From Planoprotostelium fungivorum (taxonomy: Eukaryota > Evosea > Variosea > Cavosteliida > Cavosteliaceae): a DNA stretch of 41,385 nucleotides. The notes below the pieces were generated by a model. That model was not told the origin of the DNA and ran no database searches. It saw only the letters and a list, made by a program, of their open reading frames with translations. The DNA is taken from assembly GCA_003024175.1 (NCBI GenBank), contig MDYQ01000239.1, positions 1 through 41,385 of the forward strand, given 5' to 3'. Both the position numbers and the translations under genes were made by a program. Positions 1-13,687 of this stretch are shown in pieces; position 1 is the stretch's first letter, and every line of letters begins with the position of its first letter.

Positions 1-28
1 GATGATGGAGATGCGTGACGTCATCCAC

Positions 29-1560
<1,532 letters not shown>

Positions 1561-4500
1561 ATGCCACCACAGGGTACGGTATTCTTTGAGAGGGTGAGTT
1601 TCAGATTATTTCGGGCTGTTAAACAGACATGACGGCGTGGCTCTTTACGAATGTAACGATTTGATGATATGGATAGGGTGCCCTTGTGTGGTATTTTTCT
1701 CCTCAGGATTCGTGGGTTCCCGCACGATTCATCTCTCAGGTTCGTCGCTAGAGGTCGACGTATGATTTGTCGAATTGATGTAATGCACAGAAAGGAATTG
1801 AGGCCACCATCCAATTAGTGGATCACGCAACGGGAGAGGTTCCTGAGAATGAGCCGGTAATCAAACTTTGTAAATTCATCGTCTTAAATGCATCACAGGA
1901 ACAGGACGTAGACATCAATTCACTGGTTGAAGTTCAGTCGCCACATATGGCACCAGAGGTATGCAGCCTCTCTTGCATTCCTTCAGTCTCTCACCCTCCC
2001 TTAGGTGGCCGACATGGTTGGTCTCTCTGAACTGAACGAGCCGTCCATCCTACACAACCTTCGCAGGAGATTCAACAAAGTGATTGTATATGTGAGATCA
2101 CCCACGCAATCAGACAAACATTAACAAGGATAGACGTACGTGGGTTCCATCTTGGTCAGCGTGAATCCCTATCAACCTCTTCCCGACCATTACGACGAGA
2201 ACGCCGCCAAGTCGTATGCCAATGTGGTCTTAGGGAACATGGCCCCACACATCTACGCCGTGGCAGACGTTAGCTATCGCTCCATGAAGAAGGACAAGAA
2301 GAACCAATCCATTCTCATCAGTGGAGAGAGCGGTGCCGGTGTGTCCTCCTCCACATCATCTCCCCATCTGACTCTCGAAAGGTAAAACCGAGGCCACCAA
2401 GTACATCATGAAGTACATCACCCAGGTGCGTCTCTCTTCTACTTTCCTGTCCATGAGCCGTCTCATCTTTGCAGTTGACGGGAGGAACGGGTAAGATCGA
2501 GAAGGCCCTGTTGGATGCTCATCCCATCTTGGAGGCTTTCGGTAACGCAAAGACGAGACAGAACGACAACAGCTCCCGTTTCGGAAAATTCTTCCAGATC
2601 TACTTCAAGCCGGACGGCTCACTCTCTGGAACGGCCGTCAGCCACTGTGCGTGATACTGCGCAAGGGTACAACTGACACACGTAGATCTCTTGGAGAAAT
2701 CGCGTGTCACTCATCAGGCAGACGGAGAGGGAAACTATCACATCTTCTACTACCTGCTGGATGGTTTGGAGGGTAACAGCAAGTCGAAATTGCAGCTGGC
2801 CGATTCATCTCAATTCTCGTTCACGAGCCAAGGAGGCTACACCCCCGACAAATCGTACAGCAAGAAATGGTTCAACACCGTATCGGTGATCTACAACGTT
2901 GTAGATGGTGTCACTGACCCCACCAGGATGCAATGAAGACGTTGGGTGTGTCAGACGAGGATAAGGAGTCGATCTGGTCGGTGTTAGCTGCCATCCTCCA
3001 CATCGGTAATTTGTCGTTTCAAGCCGATGCGAAGAAGGACACGGCTCTGCTGGCCAACAAAGACCGTGAGAGAGATGAAATGTCATGGAAAACTCACGAC
3101 GTACAGTTCTGGTATCCATAGCGACCATTCTACAAGTACCACCGGCCAAGTTAGAGGTGGCTTTATCTTCCAGAAGTATGTCCGTGGCAGGTACGCCCGA
3201 CGTTGTCATTCCACTCAAGGTACGTAATTCGAAATCTCGTGGAGGATTCACGGAGATAGGTGGACGAGGCCAAGTCTAACCGTGATGCATTTGCCAAGGC
3301 AATGTATGGAAAGCTCTTCGATTGGATCATGATACGCATCAACGATTCTCTCAAATCGGATAATTCTGGAAATTTCATCGGAATCCTCGACATCTTTGGC
3401 TTTGAAACCTTCCCGGTACATTTTTCTCCATTTTCTTAACGTCTCTTCTAATACAATGTCTTGGAGGGTGACTGACGATGGTTCAGACGAACAGTTTCGA
3501 GCAGTTCTGTATCAATTACAGTAACGAGCAACTGCAGCAATTCTTCAGCAAATATTTATTCAAGCAGGAGCAGGACGAATACATCAAGGAGAAGATTCAG
3601 TGGAGCAAAGTCGAATTCAACGACAATTCTATCATCATCGATCTCATCGAGAAGGTACATCATCATCACCTGTTGACCCATCGTCTCATCATCTCATCTG
3701 ATGACGATGACAGAAACCATTGGGTATCTTGAGTGTATTGGACGAAGAGTGTTCCTTTCCAAAGGGAACAGACCAGAGCTTCTTGGGTGACCTCCTGCAT
3801 AACTCCCCTGGAGACTGACATCTATCGACAGAGAAATGTGCCAAGTTGTTCGCGGGTAACCCCAAATTCACCAAACCTTTACGCGTGCAGAACGTATTCA
3901 CCATCTCCCACTACGCCGCCGAGGTGCTTGACACATCACCCTCCCTTCTCATCCCATCAGGTCGTCTACACTGTCACCGGTTTCTTGAGCAAGAACAAAG
4001 ACACGGTCAACCAAGATCTCGTTCAGATCTTGCAGCACAGCACGAACGCACTCGTCGCCAAGATGTACAATGACGCCGAGGCTGCACCTCAGCTGGCCAG
4101 ACAGCCCAGTCGCAACAACATGGCCGGTGCCCTGTCTGCGGGTGGAAGAGGTGCTCCGGCAGCTCAGAGGGGTCCGGGTGGGTCACATCTACAACGCTGT
4201 AGATTGACTCGTCAGGCTTCACCGCCTTCGGTGCTGGCCGAGGTGCACCCGCTGCGGCACCCGTCGCCGGGAAGAGCGTGGGAGGACCGACGAAGAAGAG
4301 CACCATCGGTATCCAATTCAAGGATCAACTCAAATCACTCCTCACCATCTTGAGTTCCACGGAGGGTCACTTCATCCGGGCAATCAAGCCCAACCACATC
4401 AAGGAGGTAAGGTCGTTACGTCGACACGTCTGAATTGTCGACAGCCCTTGTTCTTTGACGGTATGAACGTGTTGCGTCAGCTGTCTTATTCGGGTCTTCT

Positions 4501-7500
4501 GGAGACCATTCGCATTCGTGGAGCGGGTTATTCGTATCGTCCCACCTTTGCAGAGTTTGTCTCTCGATTTGGAGTCTTCTTGCCGAGGGGTAAGAAGTTC
4601 AGTGGAGACAAGGACAAGTGCGAGTGGATATTGGACGAGCTGGAGGTACCCCCCGGGAAGTGAGTCGGCTCGTTGTAGATGGATCTGACGGGTAAAGGTA
4701 CCAGATCGGTATCACCAAGCTCTTCCTGAAGGACGAAGAGGTGAAGATCGGTTCACATTGCGTGTGCTGAAGAGGATACAGTACAACAAGCTGATGGATC
4801 AGAGAGAGGGACAGCTGCACGTGGCGGCCTCTAAGATCCAGAGACAGTGGAGATTCCACGATCTGAGGGTCAAATTCGTTCAGAAGAGGAGACTGTCGAC
4901 ACAACTGCAGACGGCCGTTCGTGTCATCGCAGCCAAGAAGGAATACAAGATCCTCAAAGTGGAGAGGGTGAGGGATTTCATTGGGATAGAACTGAGGTTG
5001 CAAGGTCAAACAAGAGAAGGAGGCGAGGATCCAAAAGGAGAAGGAGGAGAGAGAGAAGAGGGAGAGAGAAGAGAAGGAGAAGAAAGAGAGACTAGAGAGG
5101 GAGAGGAGAGAGAGAGAAGAAGAGGAGAGAGTGAGGATCCAAGAAGAGAAGGAGAGGAAGGAGAGAGAGGAGAGAGAAGAGAGGGCGAGGAAAGAGAAGG
5201 CGCGACTGGAAGCCGAGAGAAAGGCAGCAGAAGAAGAAGCGGCCAGAAGAGAAGAAGAGAGATTGGGTGAGTCATCTACATCTCCTTGTCACATGAAAGA
5301 AGATAGACTGAAGCGAACACAGCGCAAGTTGAAGCTGCCAGAAGAGAGGCCGCGAGAAAAGAAGAACTGAGAGCCGCTGAAGAGGCAGCCATCAGAAAGG
5401 TCCAACAAGAAGCCTTCGAGGAGAAGCAGAGACAGCAGGAGGAGGCGAGACAGGAGGTCATCCGCAGAAGGTGAGAAGAAGGAGAGGGACAGAGGATGAC
5501 TGGAACAGAGAGGAAGAGGAGAAGAGAGCACAAGAAGAAGCAGAGGAGAGGAGAAAGGTGGCAGAGGAAGAAGCAGAAGAGAGGAGAGTTCAGCAGCAGA
5601 TCGCGGAGATCCAAGAGAAGAAGAGGAGAGAGGAGGAGAAGAAGAGAATGGAAGAACAGGCAGAAGAGAGGAGGAGAGAGGAAGAGGCGAGGAAAGAAGA
5701 AGAACGCATCCAAGTCCAAGAAGAACAGAGAAGAGCAGAGGTCAGAAGAGAAGAAGAGAGAAGAGAAGAGGAGAGGAGAGAAGAGGAGAGGAGAGAAGAA
5801 GAGAGAAGAGAAGAGGAGAGGAGAGAAGAGGAGAGGAGAGAGGAGGAGAGAAGAGAAGAGGAGAGGCAGGAAGAGACGAGAAAGGAAGAAGAGAGACAAG
5901 AAGAGATGAGAAGAGAAGAAGAGAGACAACGAGCGATTGAAGCCACGATCGCAGCAGAGAAGATGGAAGAAGAGATGAAGTGGATGAAGGAAGAATTGAG
6001 GAGAGAGAAGGACAGAGAAGTCGAACAGAGGAAGATCCAAGAAGAGAGGATCGCCCAAGAACAAGAGGCCGCGAGAAAATTGGAGGAAAAACCCGCCAAT
6101 GGCAACGACTGGGACGACGACGAACCGGAAGAATCTTCCTCCATCTACACCGAGCCACAGTACAATCTGTCTAATAACAACGAGGTGACCCTCTACAATG
6201 CACTCGGGAATGAGTGATGACATGAAGACAGGTCATCGAAGATATCATGCCTGCATTCGAGCAGTACAACAACGAGAATGCGATGAACACGTACAGAAAG
6301 GGAATGACCAACATGTCCAGAAGAGGAACCATCAGCCGCTCCAACACATCCAGATTCAACAAGATGGCAGGGCAGATCGACAAGGTGAAGATCCATCTCA
6401 TCTCCATCTCAAGATCTATAGATCAACGAGTCGAACGTGGCTTACCGCGTGACGTTCGATCCCCACGTGGAGTTTAAGAAGTTGATCTTCAACTCCATTG
6501 CCAAGCCTCCCCTCTTGATCATACCCGAGGGCAACACCTTCACCAAGTACGATTACAGTCTCTTGAGAAAGATTCCCTTCTCCTTCCCTCCCGTGGCAGA
6601 CGAGCCTGATATCCTCAACCCTCCCCTCCTCGTGTTGGGTCAGTCAAATCTCGTGGAAATTTCATCTGACAGGTGACAGGAGGTGACCCCGTCGAAATGG
6701 ATGAGCCAGAAGATGGACTGCAACCGGAATCGCTGGACATCCGAACCTACGACAGAGAGAGAGCAGATGCACCCTTTGTTCGGTGAGATATCTCGTGAGA
6801 TGTCACGAGTAACGTCTGACAGTTACGTTCCCGTGTTCCACCGTTTCTCGGATGAAGTGAAACCCGCGAGATCTCTGTCAGATTTCTCTTCGGAGGAGAC
6901 TGTCACTTCTTACGATCAAATGAAGAAGACGGACCCCGAGAGAGTGAGTGGCTCGTTGTAGATGGTGACTGAGCTGTGTAGGTGAGATTCATCAACATCA
7001 CCAAATTGTCGAAGAAGGACCACAAGGACTTCATCAAGAAGGCCAACTACTGCACAAAGTGTGAAGCTTTCGTTCTCACCCACTCTGAGTTCAAGGTGAA
7101 GACATCACTTGTGTAACATCAAAGTCTATCACCCATCTGCAATGGACATTGAATGGACACAGAGCAGCATCTCATCGATCAAATTACCTCTGTTGAGACA
7201 CGTCGACGTGTCCTCCAATCAGATGAATGAGATGACACCCCTCCTCGAGTTCTTCAAAGAGATCAAGCACCTCGACTCTGCCATCCTACTCGACAACCCC
7301 ATCCTCGAGAAACCCGGTGAACATCGAACGTGGCGAGTTGTAGTCTGACACACACCCAGACGCATTGGATCGTATCTTCGCTTCTTATCCAAATCTGAGG
7401 AGTGTGAACAACACGAACATCTCCATCGAGCAACGTCTGACTGCCATCAACACGAAGGGCTCTAAGACTCAGAAGAAGGTGAGATATCCATATCACCCAC

Positions 7501-10500
7501 ACGACATCTCACTGATGACGTAGAACTACGACTTGATGGCGTGGGACCTCCACTTCTGCAAGAAGGTACCGGAGATGAAGGAGATGAGCTCCTGGGAGCC
7601 CGGGCGCATCACCGTGCTGAATCTGGCCGGTTGTAATCTGTCAACGTTCCACGTGGGCACTCTGGTCAACTTGGAATCACTGGACTTGTCTAGAAACATG
7701 ATCAAAGACCTCCTCGGCTCTGGATTAGAGAGGTGCGATCGACTCCGCTCCGCAAAGTTCTCCAACAACTTCATCTCGAAGCGTTCCACGCTGCAGGTGC
7801 CCCTCTTCGTTTCATCTTCTGGAGGCTGACGAGAGAACACAGGTGTTCCAGTACATTCCATCGTTGAGGACGTTAGACATGAGACAGAACAAGGACGTGG
7901 ACAGTCTGGCTGAATTCACAGACTACCGATCCTATTTGATCTACATCACCAGGAACCTCAAGGGAACCAACAGATGTCCCGGTCTCATCACCTTGGACGA
8001 TGAAGCCATCTCGATGGACGAGAGAATCACTGCCATCGAAAAGTACTCCAAGAAGAAGAGAGATGGTATGAATTCCTACAGGATGAACGTCTGATGATGT
8101 GCAGGATTGATGGTTCGTTATGCATTGAGTCTGATCGATTACTACGGACACCATCAGATGAAGACACCGAACTACCTCAACGCCATCAAGCATCTCAGAC
8201 TCCCCAAGATGAAGCTCAGCATGGTCGACGTCAAGGGAATGTACTCCCTCGAGGTAATTCATCTACAACGTTGTAGTCTGACTTAACCAGGTCCTCGATG
8301 TGGCGGGTAACGATCTGACCATGGTGGAAGGTCTCAACGAACTCCTCAACTTGAGAGTGTTGAACTTGTCTGGCAACCCCCTCTTAGAATTAGAGAAGAC
8401 ATTCAAAGATCTCGCCAATCACGAGCAGTTGGAGCAGCTGTCCTTTGCCATCGTGGGCAATGACATGCATCCCCACTACATCAACTCGAAGACATACAGA
8501 GAGAGGGTACTCAAGGCATTGCTACCCAGGAATCGATACTTTGGATGGTTGGACAACATCCGAATCACCACCGACGAGAGGATCAAGACCTTGAGACAAC
8601 TTCCAAATACCACAAAGGAAGAAGTGGAGAAGGTGTGGACGTCTCAATGAAATTCCATTGATGCTTGATCAGTACCGCTTCGAGGTAGCTCTGCTGGTGA
8701 ACAATGTTCCCGTGGCAGACAGAGAGTACCACTACTCCGTCAGTAGCCCCGGTGTACAATACGACGCAGATTACGTCATCAGCTTGAGGAGAACTTCCTT
8801 CTGTCGATTGAAGTCGTACGCCATTCAGTTGGACATCTTCCCCAATCTAGAGGAGATCAACTTCCACTGCAACAAGTTGACCACTCTCCTTGGAATGGGT
8901 CTGGAGAGTCTACCCAACCTCAAGGTGATGACCTAGAATGACGTCATCTGACCTAATTCAGGTATTGGATGTGTCGAAGAATCGAATCGACATGTCCATG
9001 AAGGACTTGGCGGCCTTCTTAGACGGTATGAAATCCCTCGAGTGTGTGGCCCTGAGAGAGAATCCCTGCATGATCACGGCTGAAGACCGATTCAAACTCA
9101 TCGGTACGATGAAATCCATGAGAGAGATCACCTGCAAGCTACAAGTGAGACAGAGACGTCTTTCAGACATCATCCCGTGCGTGTGACTGACGAACCGAGG
9201 TGATCGACATCTTTGTGACCATCGATGAGAGGATCGAAGCTTGGATTGCCAACGGAGGAAACAAGGACGAAGCGGAGTTGATTCGGTACAAGGCCATCAT
9301 GTTCCAGAGGATGCCTCCCAATCTGGACCCCACAGCCATCACCACACTGGACCTCTCCGAGGCCGGGTTCAAGAAGATCGACGTGTCTGTCTACCCCAAC
9401 TTGGAGATCCTTCTCTTGAAGGGAAATCTCTTGAGAAAGGTGGAGGGCACCGGTATCCACAAGCTCCAGAAGCTGTCCGTCCTCAACTTGCAGAACAACC
9501 GTCTGAAGAACTTGGACAAGATCGCCACGCTCGTCAGGGCTCTCCCCAAATTACAGTCCATCGGTCTGTCGGGTAACCCCTGGCCCGCTTCCGTGTTCGA
9601 CACTCTTGTCGCTCCAGGCTGGAGGAAGAGGTGAGATCATATTCTTCTCGTTCAACTCTCTCGACATGGTTCAACTGAAATGAATCAGATTGTTGGTGCT
9701 ACTGCCCGAATTGCACAAGAGGAGGAGTCACTTCAAGATGATCGATGATGATCCCATATCGGTCGACGAATTGATCGAGGCGTGGAAGGTCGTCAAAGGA
9801 AAAGACGAAGACGTCAGACACTTCCGTTTCCACATTCTCATGCTCACCAAGGTGATTCATCGTTCTTTCGTGCATCTCGCTCATCTACATCGTTGTAGAT
9901 CCCCCTGAGCGAGCCTTCCATGGTGCAAGAATTGGACTTCTCGAGCTGCGGTCTGAACTCGATGGATCTGAGCAAGTACAGCAACTTGATCAAACTGTCT
10001 CTCGCCAACAACAATTTCACCACTCTCATCAAATCGGTAGCCATCTCCCTGGACAAATTGAGAGGTTTCGATCTTTCAAACAATGGCATCAAGGACATGG
10101 AAGAGTTTGTCAACGTGACCAAGGCAGTGCCCAACCTCCAGGTGAGACTGGCGCGCTGTAGAATGACGTAGGATGACGTGGCATCAGGTATTGATGACGT
10201 ACGGTAACCCTGCCTTCGAGAGAGTGGGAGAAGATCCAGATGCCATACGAGTCGAATTCTTGTCCAAAGTGTTCGCCCACGTTCAACCACAGAAGTTGGC
10301 CCTCCTCTACCTCAACGGAAAGAAGGTCACCACGAGAGAGAAGGTGAGATGACGTATTATGACGTGTGATGACGTCATCAGTGTGCTGCCATGTCCAAGG
10401 CGAAGACGGATCTGACCAAGGAGGCCATCGAGACCATCCGTCTCAACATGGCACTGCAGGTGATCATCCTCATGACATCTCTACATTCATCATGATGTCT

Positions 10501-11275
10501 TCCTCTCCGTCACGATTTCTCACATGACGTCACAGGAGATGGGAGCCCAGCCAGGAGACACAGAATTGGACTTGTCCAACTTTGACTTTTCATCTCTGAC
10601 CATGCTCCACCGTCTCATGCCCAACATCACCCACCTCAATCTCAGCCACAACCGACTCCAAGTGCTGGAGGCTGAGGTCATCCAAGGTCTTCCCAATCTG
10701 GTTCACCTCGATCTGTCTCACAACGAGCTCGGTGGTATCAAGGAGATCACTCAGGTACCTCATCCACATCCTCTGCGCATCAACATCGTGACGCTGATGT
10801 TCTGTAGGTGTTGAAGGATTGCCCCAAATTAGAATCGATCGTGCTGCTGTTATCCACAGCTGGAAAGGAGACGGCACTCGTCAAGGACTACGCCTTCGAT
10901 CTGTTCAAGAAGCTGAAGAACATGGTCACCATCGATGGAATGAAGAACCCCTTCGGTACTGTCAAGCGAAAGATGCCAACTCCCATTCGAATGTCCGTCT
11001 CTAAGCCCATGGAACACAGGTGAGCCATTTCATCATCGCATCATCGCATCGCACATCATCGTGACGTAGATGATGAAGAGAATGACGTGAACAGTCCCAT
11101 TCCATCGAGAGCGAGGAGCACAACTGTATCCACGGAAGATGTGGACACGTCCCTGCAGTCGATGTACGAGAGGAACTCGCACATCAGGAGCAACATCGCC
11201 GAGCTCAACCGCGGTGAGTCGGTGCAAGATCTCTTCCGGGCCAGATCAGGAACCATCGCCAGCCCAGAGATGTAA
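1561..11275 (+). CDS. Giant myosin with ER/K single-alpha-helix and leucine-rich-repeat tail
   Basis: An actin-based motor with an unusual tail, roughly 2,600-2,700 residues from several dozen exons. Start ATG 1561 opens [11 protein letters not shown]; the spliced N-terminus resembles the myosin SH3-like subdomain. Motor landmarks: [16 protein letters not shown]-loop GESGAGKT (about residues 167-174, split by an intron near 2340-2381), switch [11 protein letters not shown], switch II DIFGFE (near 3390), and HFIRAIKPN (near 4370). Actin-binding loop 2 carries a Gly/Ala-rich insert (about 4080-4290). One or two IQ-like segments follow (4815-4945), then about 350 residues of E/R/K-rich helix (4975-6110). 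An unrecognised region (6230-7090) contains a CxxC (YCTKC). From 7150 to 10970 many LRRs of the LxxLxLxxN type are separated by linkers; the end is Ser/Arg-rich. Exon phases stay open from motor to tail and I found no internal promoter or convincing start, so I call one gene. A two-gene split near 6200 is the alternative. Switch and P-loop residues are intact. Confidence 0.82.
5010..6090 (+). repeat. Purine-only low-complexity tract encoding the ER/K helix
   Basis: The + strand is almost entirely A and G for about 1 kb. The densest part, about 5735-5880, is built from near-tandem 15-bp units such as gagaggagagaagag that encode EERREEERR-type heptads. Alternating acidic and basic residues with i,i+4 spacing and few hydrophobics favour a monomeric single alpha-helix over a coiled coil. 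Long antisense Ser/Leu-rich frames over this stretch are by-products of the composition. Confidence 0.8.
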
Positions 11276-11336
11276 TACAAACAACTGATCGCACTCTCCA
11301 CATCTTTTCATTGAGACATTGGTACTAGTACATCTT

Positions 11337-13159
11337 TTATACCATGAGGAATAAGGCGAACGTGGTGAGAATGATGGAGGCGAAGAGAGTGGCAGCTCCT
11401 CCCCTTCCTACTTGTCCCTGTCCATTATCGCCCTCGCTCAGGATTCCATCAAAGGAGATATTTCCCCAGGATGTGAGAGAGTTGATGCCTCCGTTGCATC
11501 CCCAGGCTGTCTTGATCTGTGACGTCAACCCGCTGTTCGATGTGTCGATCTTCCAGCTCCTGTCGCTGTGCGCCACGTCAAAGTGCACCACTGCCTTGAT
11601 CTGTGGAAAGCTACTCGCAAGGCTGTCTGCCATGTTCTGATACCACTGTCCTTGACTGATCGATCCTGTCTCACGTCAGCTCTCTTTCTCTTTCTCTCCT
11701 CTTCTGTTTCACGAGTGATTCAACTTCTTCTCTTCACCTTGCACTGTCATCTTCATCAGTCTCTTTCTCTCTTCATCTCTTTCTCTCACCCATGTTGTTG
11801 ACGCCAAACTCTGCGATCATGATCGGCTTCTTTGCACTCAGTGCTGTCAGTCTCTGATATGGCTGTGCTGGTATCGCATCCTTTGTGATTGTATCCGCGA
11901 AAGAATTTGTGGNTGCGGAAAGCTGCTTGCAAGGCTGTCTGCCATGTTCTGATACCACTGTCCTTGGCTGATCGACCCTGTCTCACGTCAGCTCTCTTTC
12001 TCTTTCTCTCTCCTCTCTTCTGTTCCATTCGTCATTCGACTTCTTTCTCTTCACCTTGTACTGTCATCTCTGTCAGTCTCTCTCTCTTTCCCTCTTCATC
12101 TCTGTTCTCACCCATGTTGTTGACGCCAAACTCTGCGATCATGATCGGCTTCTTTGCACTCAGAGCTGTCAGTCTCTGATATGGCTGTGCTGGTATCGCA
12201 TCCTTTGTGATTGTATCCGCGAAAGAATTTGTGGTAGAGTCGGCGTAGGCATCGAGGCACATCCAGTGGACATACTGGTCTCCTGTTCTTCATCAGCTAT
12301 TGCGTTTCATCTTCTGGAACATCATGATATCATGATGATGATGATGTGGAAGAGGACTGACCTGGATAGTAGTCCTCAAACTTGACTCCCTTTCCGTTGC
12401 TGTTGTTCGGACACCACACAAACTGCACTTTCGGCGCCACTGCCATCACTCTCGTGTACACTCTCCTCCACGCTGCGATGAAGCCCGCTCCTGTGTTTCC
12501 GTTCACTGTCTCTGTCTCAGCCTCTCTTCTTCTCTCTTCTTCTCTCTTCTTCTCACCTGCACCCCAGGGGTACCAGTCGCCATCAAACTCGTGCGCAAAT
12601 CTATTTCTCTTCAACTCTCTCCTTCCCTTCTCTCGACTTCATTCGGATTCACATCTCACCTGATGTAAATAGTGCTGTTGAAAGAGTTCATCACTCGTCC
12701 AAAAGAGTCCACATAGCTGTCCCACGTTCCTGCGCTGATCGTGCTGTAGCTGTACTTTGTGTTTGCGTTTGTATAAGGTGAGCCCCACGGCTGCCAGGTG
12801 ATCAAAGGCACGTGCTGTGACAGTCCGACCGAGCTAAAGCTCTTTGCGGCGTTGATCCACTTCGGAAAGTCGCCCCACTTGCTGAAGTCAGGTGCTGCTG
12901 CGTTGTCTCCCAGATAGCCGTCTGCCCAGTTGACGTAGTATTGCACAATCTGCGAAGATCTGTGATTCGGTCAATCTTATTCTTCTCTATATCATTCTCA
13001 CCGGCCGATAGCTGTGTCGAGAGAGACAGTGCTGCTGATTGTGTTCGAATCGTACACGGGTAAAGTTACACTTCCCCAAGCGACATTGTTACAGATGTAA
13101 TTTGCACCCGCTGATATTACACTCCCTAGCAAGCATAGACATAGTAGAAGTCTCGCCAT
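11337..13159 (-). CDS. GH26-like secreted glycosidase, copy 1 (interrupted by an assembly join)
   Basis: Clan GH-A glycoside hydrolase resembling GH26 beta-mannanases, secreted and probably GPI-anchored. Start 13159 gives a signal peptide, MARLLLCLCLLGSVISAGA. The acid/base region reads RFAHEFDGDWYPWG and the nucleophile region KPIMIAEFGVNN; both carry the expected Glu. The C-terminus is Gly-rich, then a hydrophobic tail ending FALFLMV, as expected for a GPI signal; it lacks the Ser/Thr-rich spacer of copies 2 and 3. A single N at 11913 joins two stretches that repeat the same exon and intron (about 11605-11912 and 11920-12235, differing mainly in the intron). As assembled, the model therefore contains that part twice and is likely a chimera of two array members. 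GH5 or another clan-A family is possible; a clan-A glycosidase is fairly sure. Confidence 0.72.
11913..11913. other. Single-N assembly join inside GH26 copy 1
   Basis: The lone N lies between sequence ending gaaagaatttgtgg and sequence restarting in the downstream exon (gcggaaagctgcttgc). The flanks are diverged paralogous versions of the same gene part, so array sequence is probably missing here. Confidence 0.8.
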
Positions 13160-13687
13160 GTGTGCTGTTGTTGGGAGATAAAAAAATGGCTATCTCTCGC
13201 AGAAGCTACGGCATATCTTCCGATCCGTTCGTAAGAACTACCCGGAGCTTCGTCTATGTATATCTTGACCACAGTTGGCCCTGTGTCCACCGAGAACAAT
13301 AACAGATGGAGAGGAAATGCAGACATCTGAAGTGATACAAATGGAGTGAGCTCAAGTGCGGCACTCGCGACAGGTAACCGGCAATTGCCGGTGAGGTAAA
13401 GGATGGTGATAGTGGACGTGAAAATTTTCTTCTTTTCATGAACAGACACCGTTGACCATTTTGTTACCATCATTTCACCATTCGAGACCGTCGATCAGCC
13501 TTTTACTTCCTGATCCTCGCAGGCGTTTATCTTGTTCTCTGCTTCCGACCATCGAGATCTTGAGGTACTTCCATAAATGGGATGAGAAGAGAGGTTGAGT
13601 TCACGTGGGGTTGCACATAATTTTATATTCATCCGTTGTAGTGATGATGAGTTTGCTCACGTGACTGTTTCCATTTTCATTCCGCAG
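13160..13687. promoter_or_regulatory. Divergent promoter between GH26 copy 1 and helicase copy 1
   Basis: This region separates a minus-strand glycosidase start from a plus-strand helicase start. It holds a perfect 16-bp palindrome, accggcaattgccggt (13377-13392), which is degraded in the second unit. A TATA-like tttata lies near 13620. A 5'UTR intron ending ccgcag just before the helicase ATG is possible. Confidence 0.5.

Noticed and set aside
5276-6223. Long Ser/Leu/Phe-rich frames on the minus strand opposite the myosin helix
   Set aside because: They arise because the purine-only coding strand has no stop codons in antisense; the plus-strand frame continues the myosin in phase.
6150-6250. 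Gene boundary between the myosin and the LRR protein
   Set aside because: The exon ending NLSNNNE joins VIEDIMPAF across a 47-nt intron in phase, and no promoter or poly(A) signal is seen; the in-frame stop is intronic.
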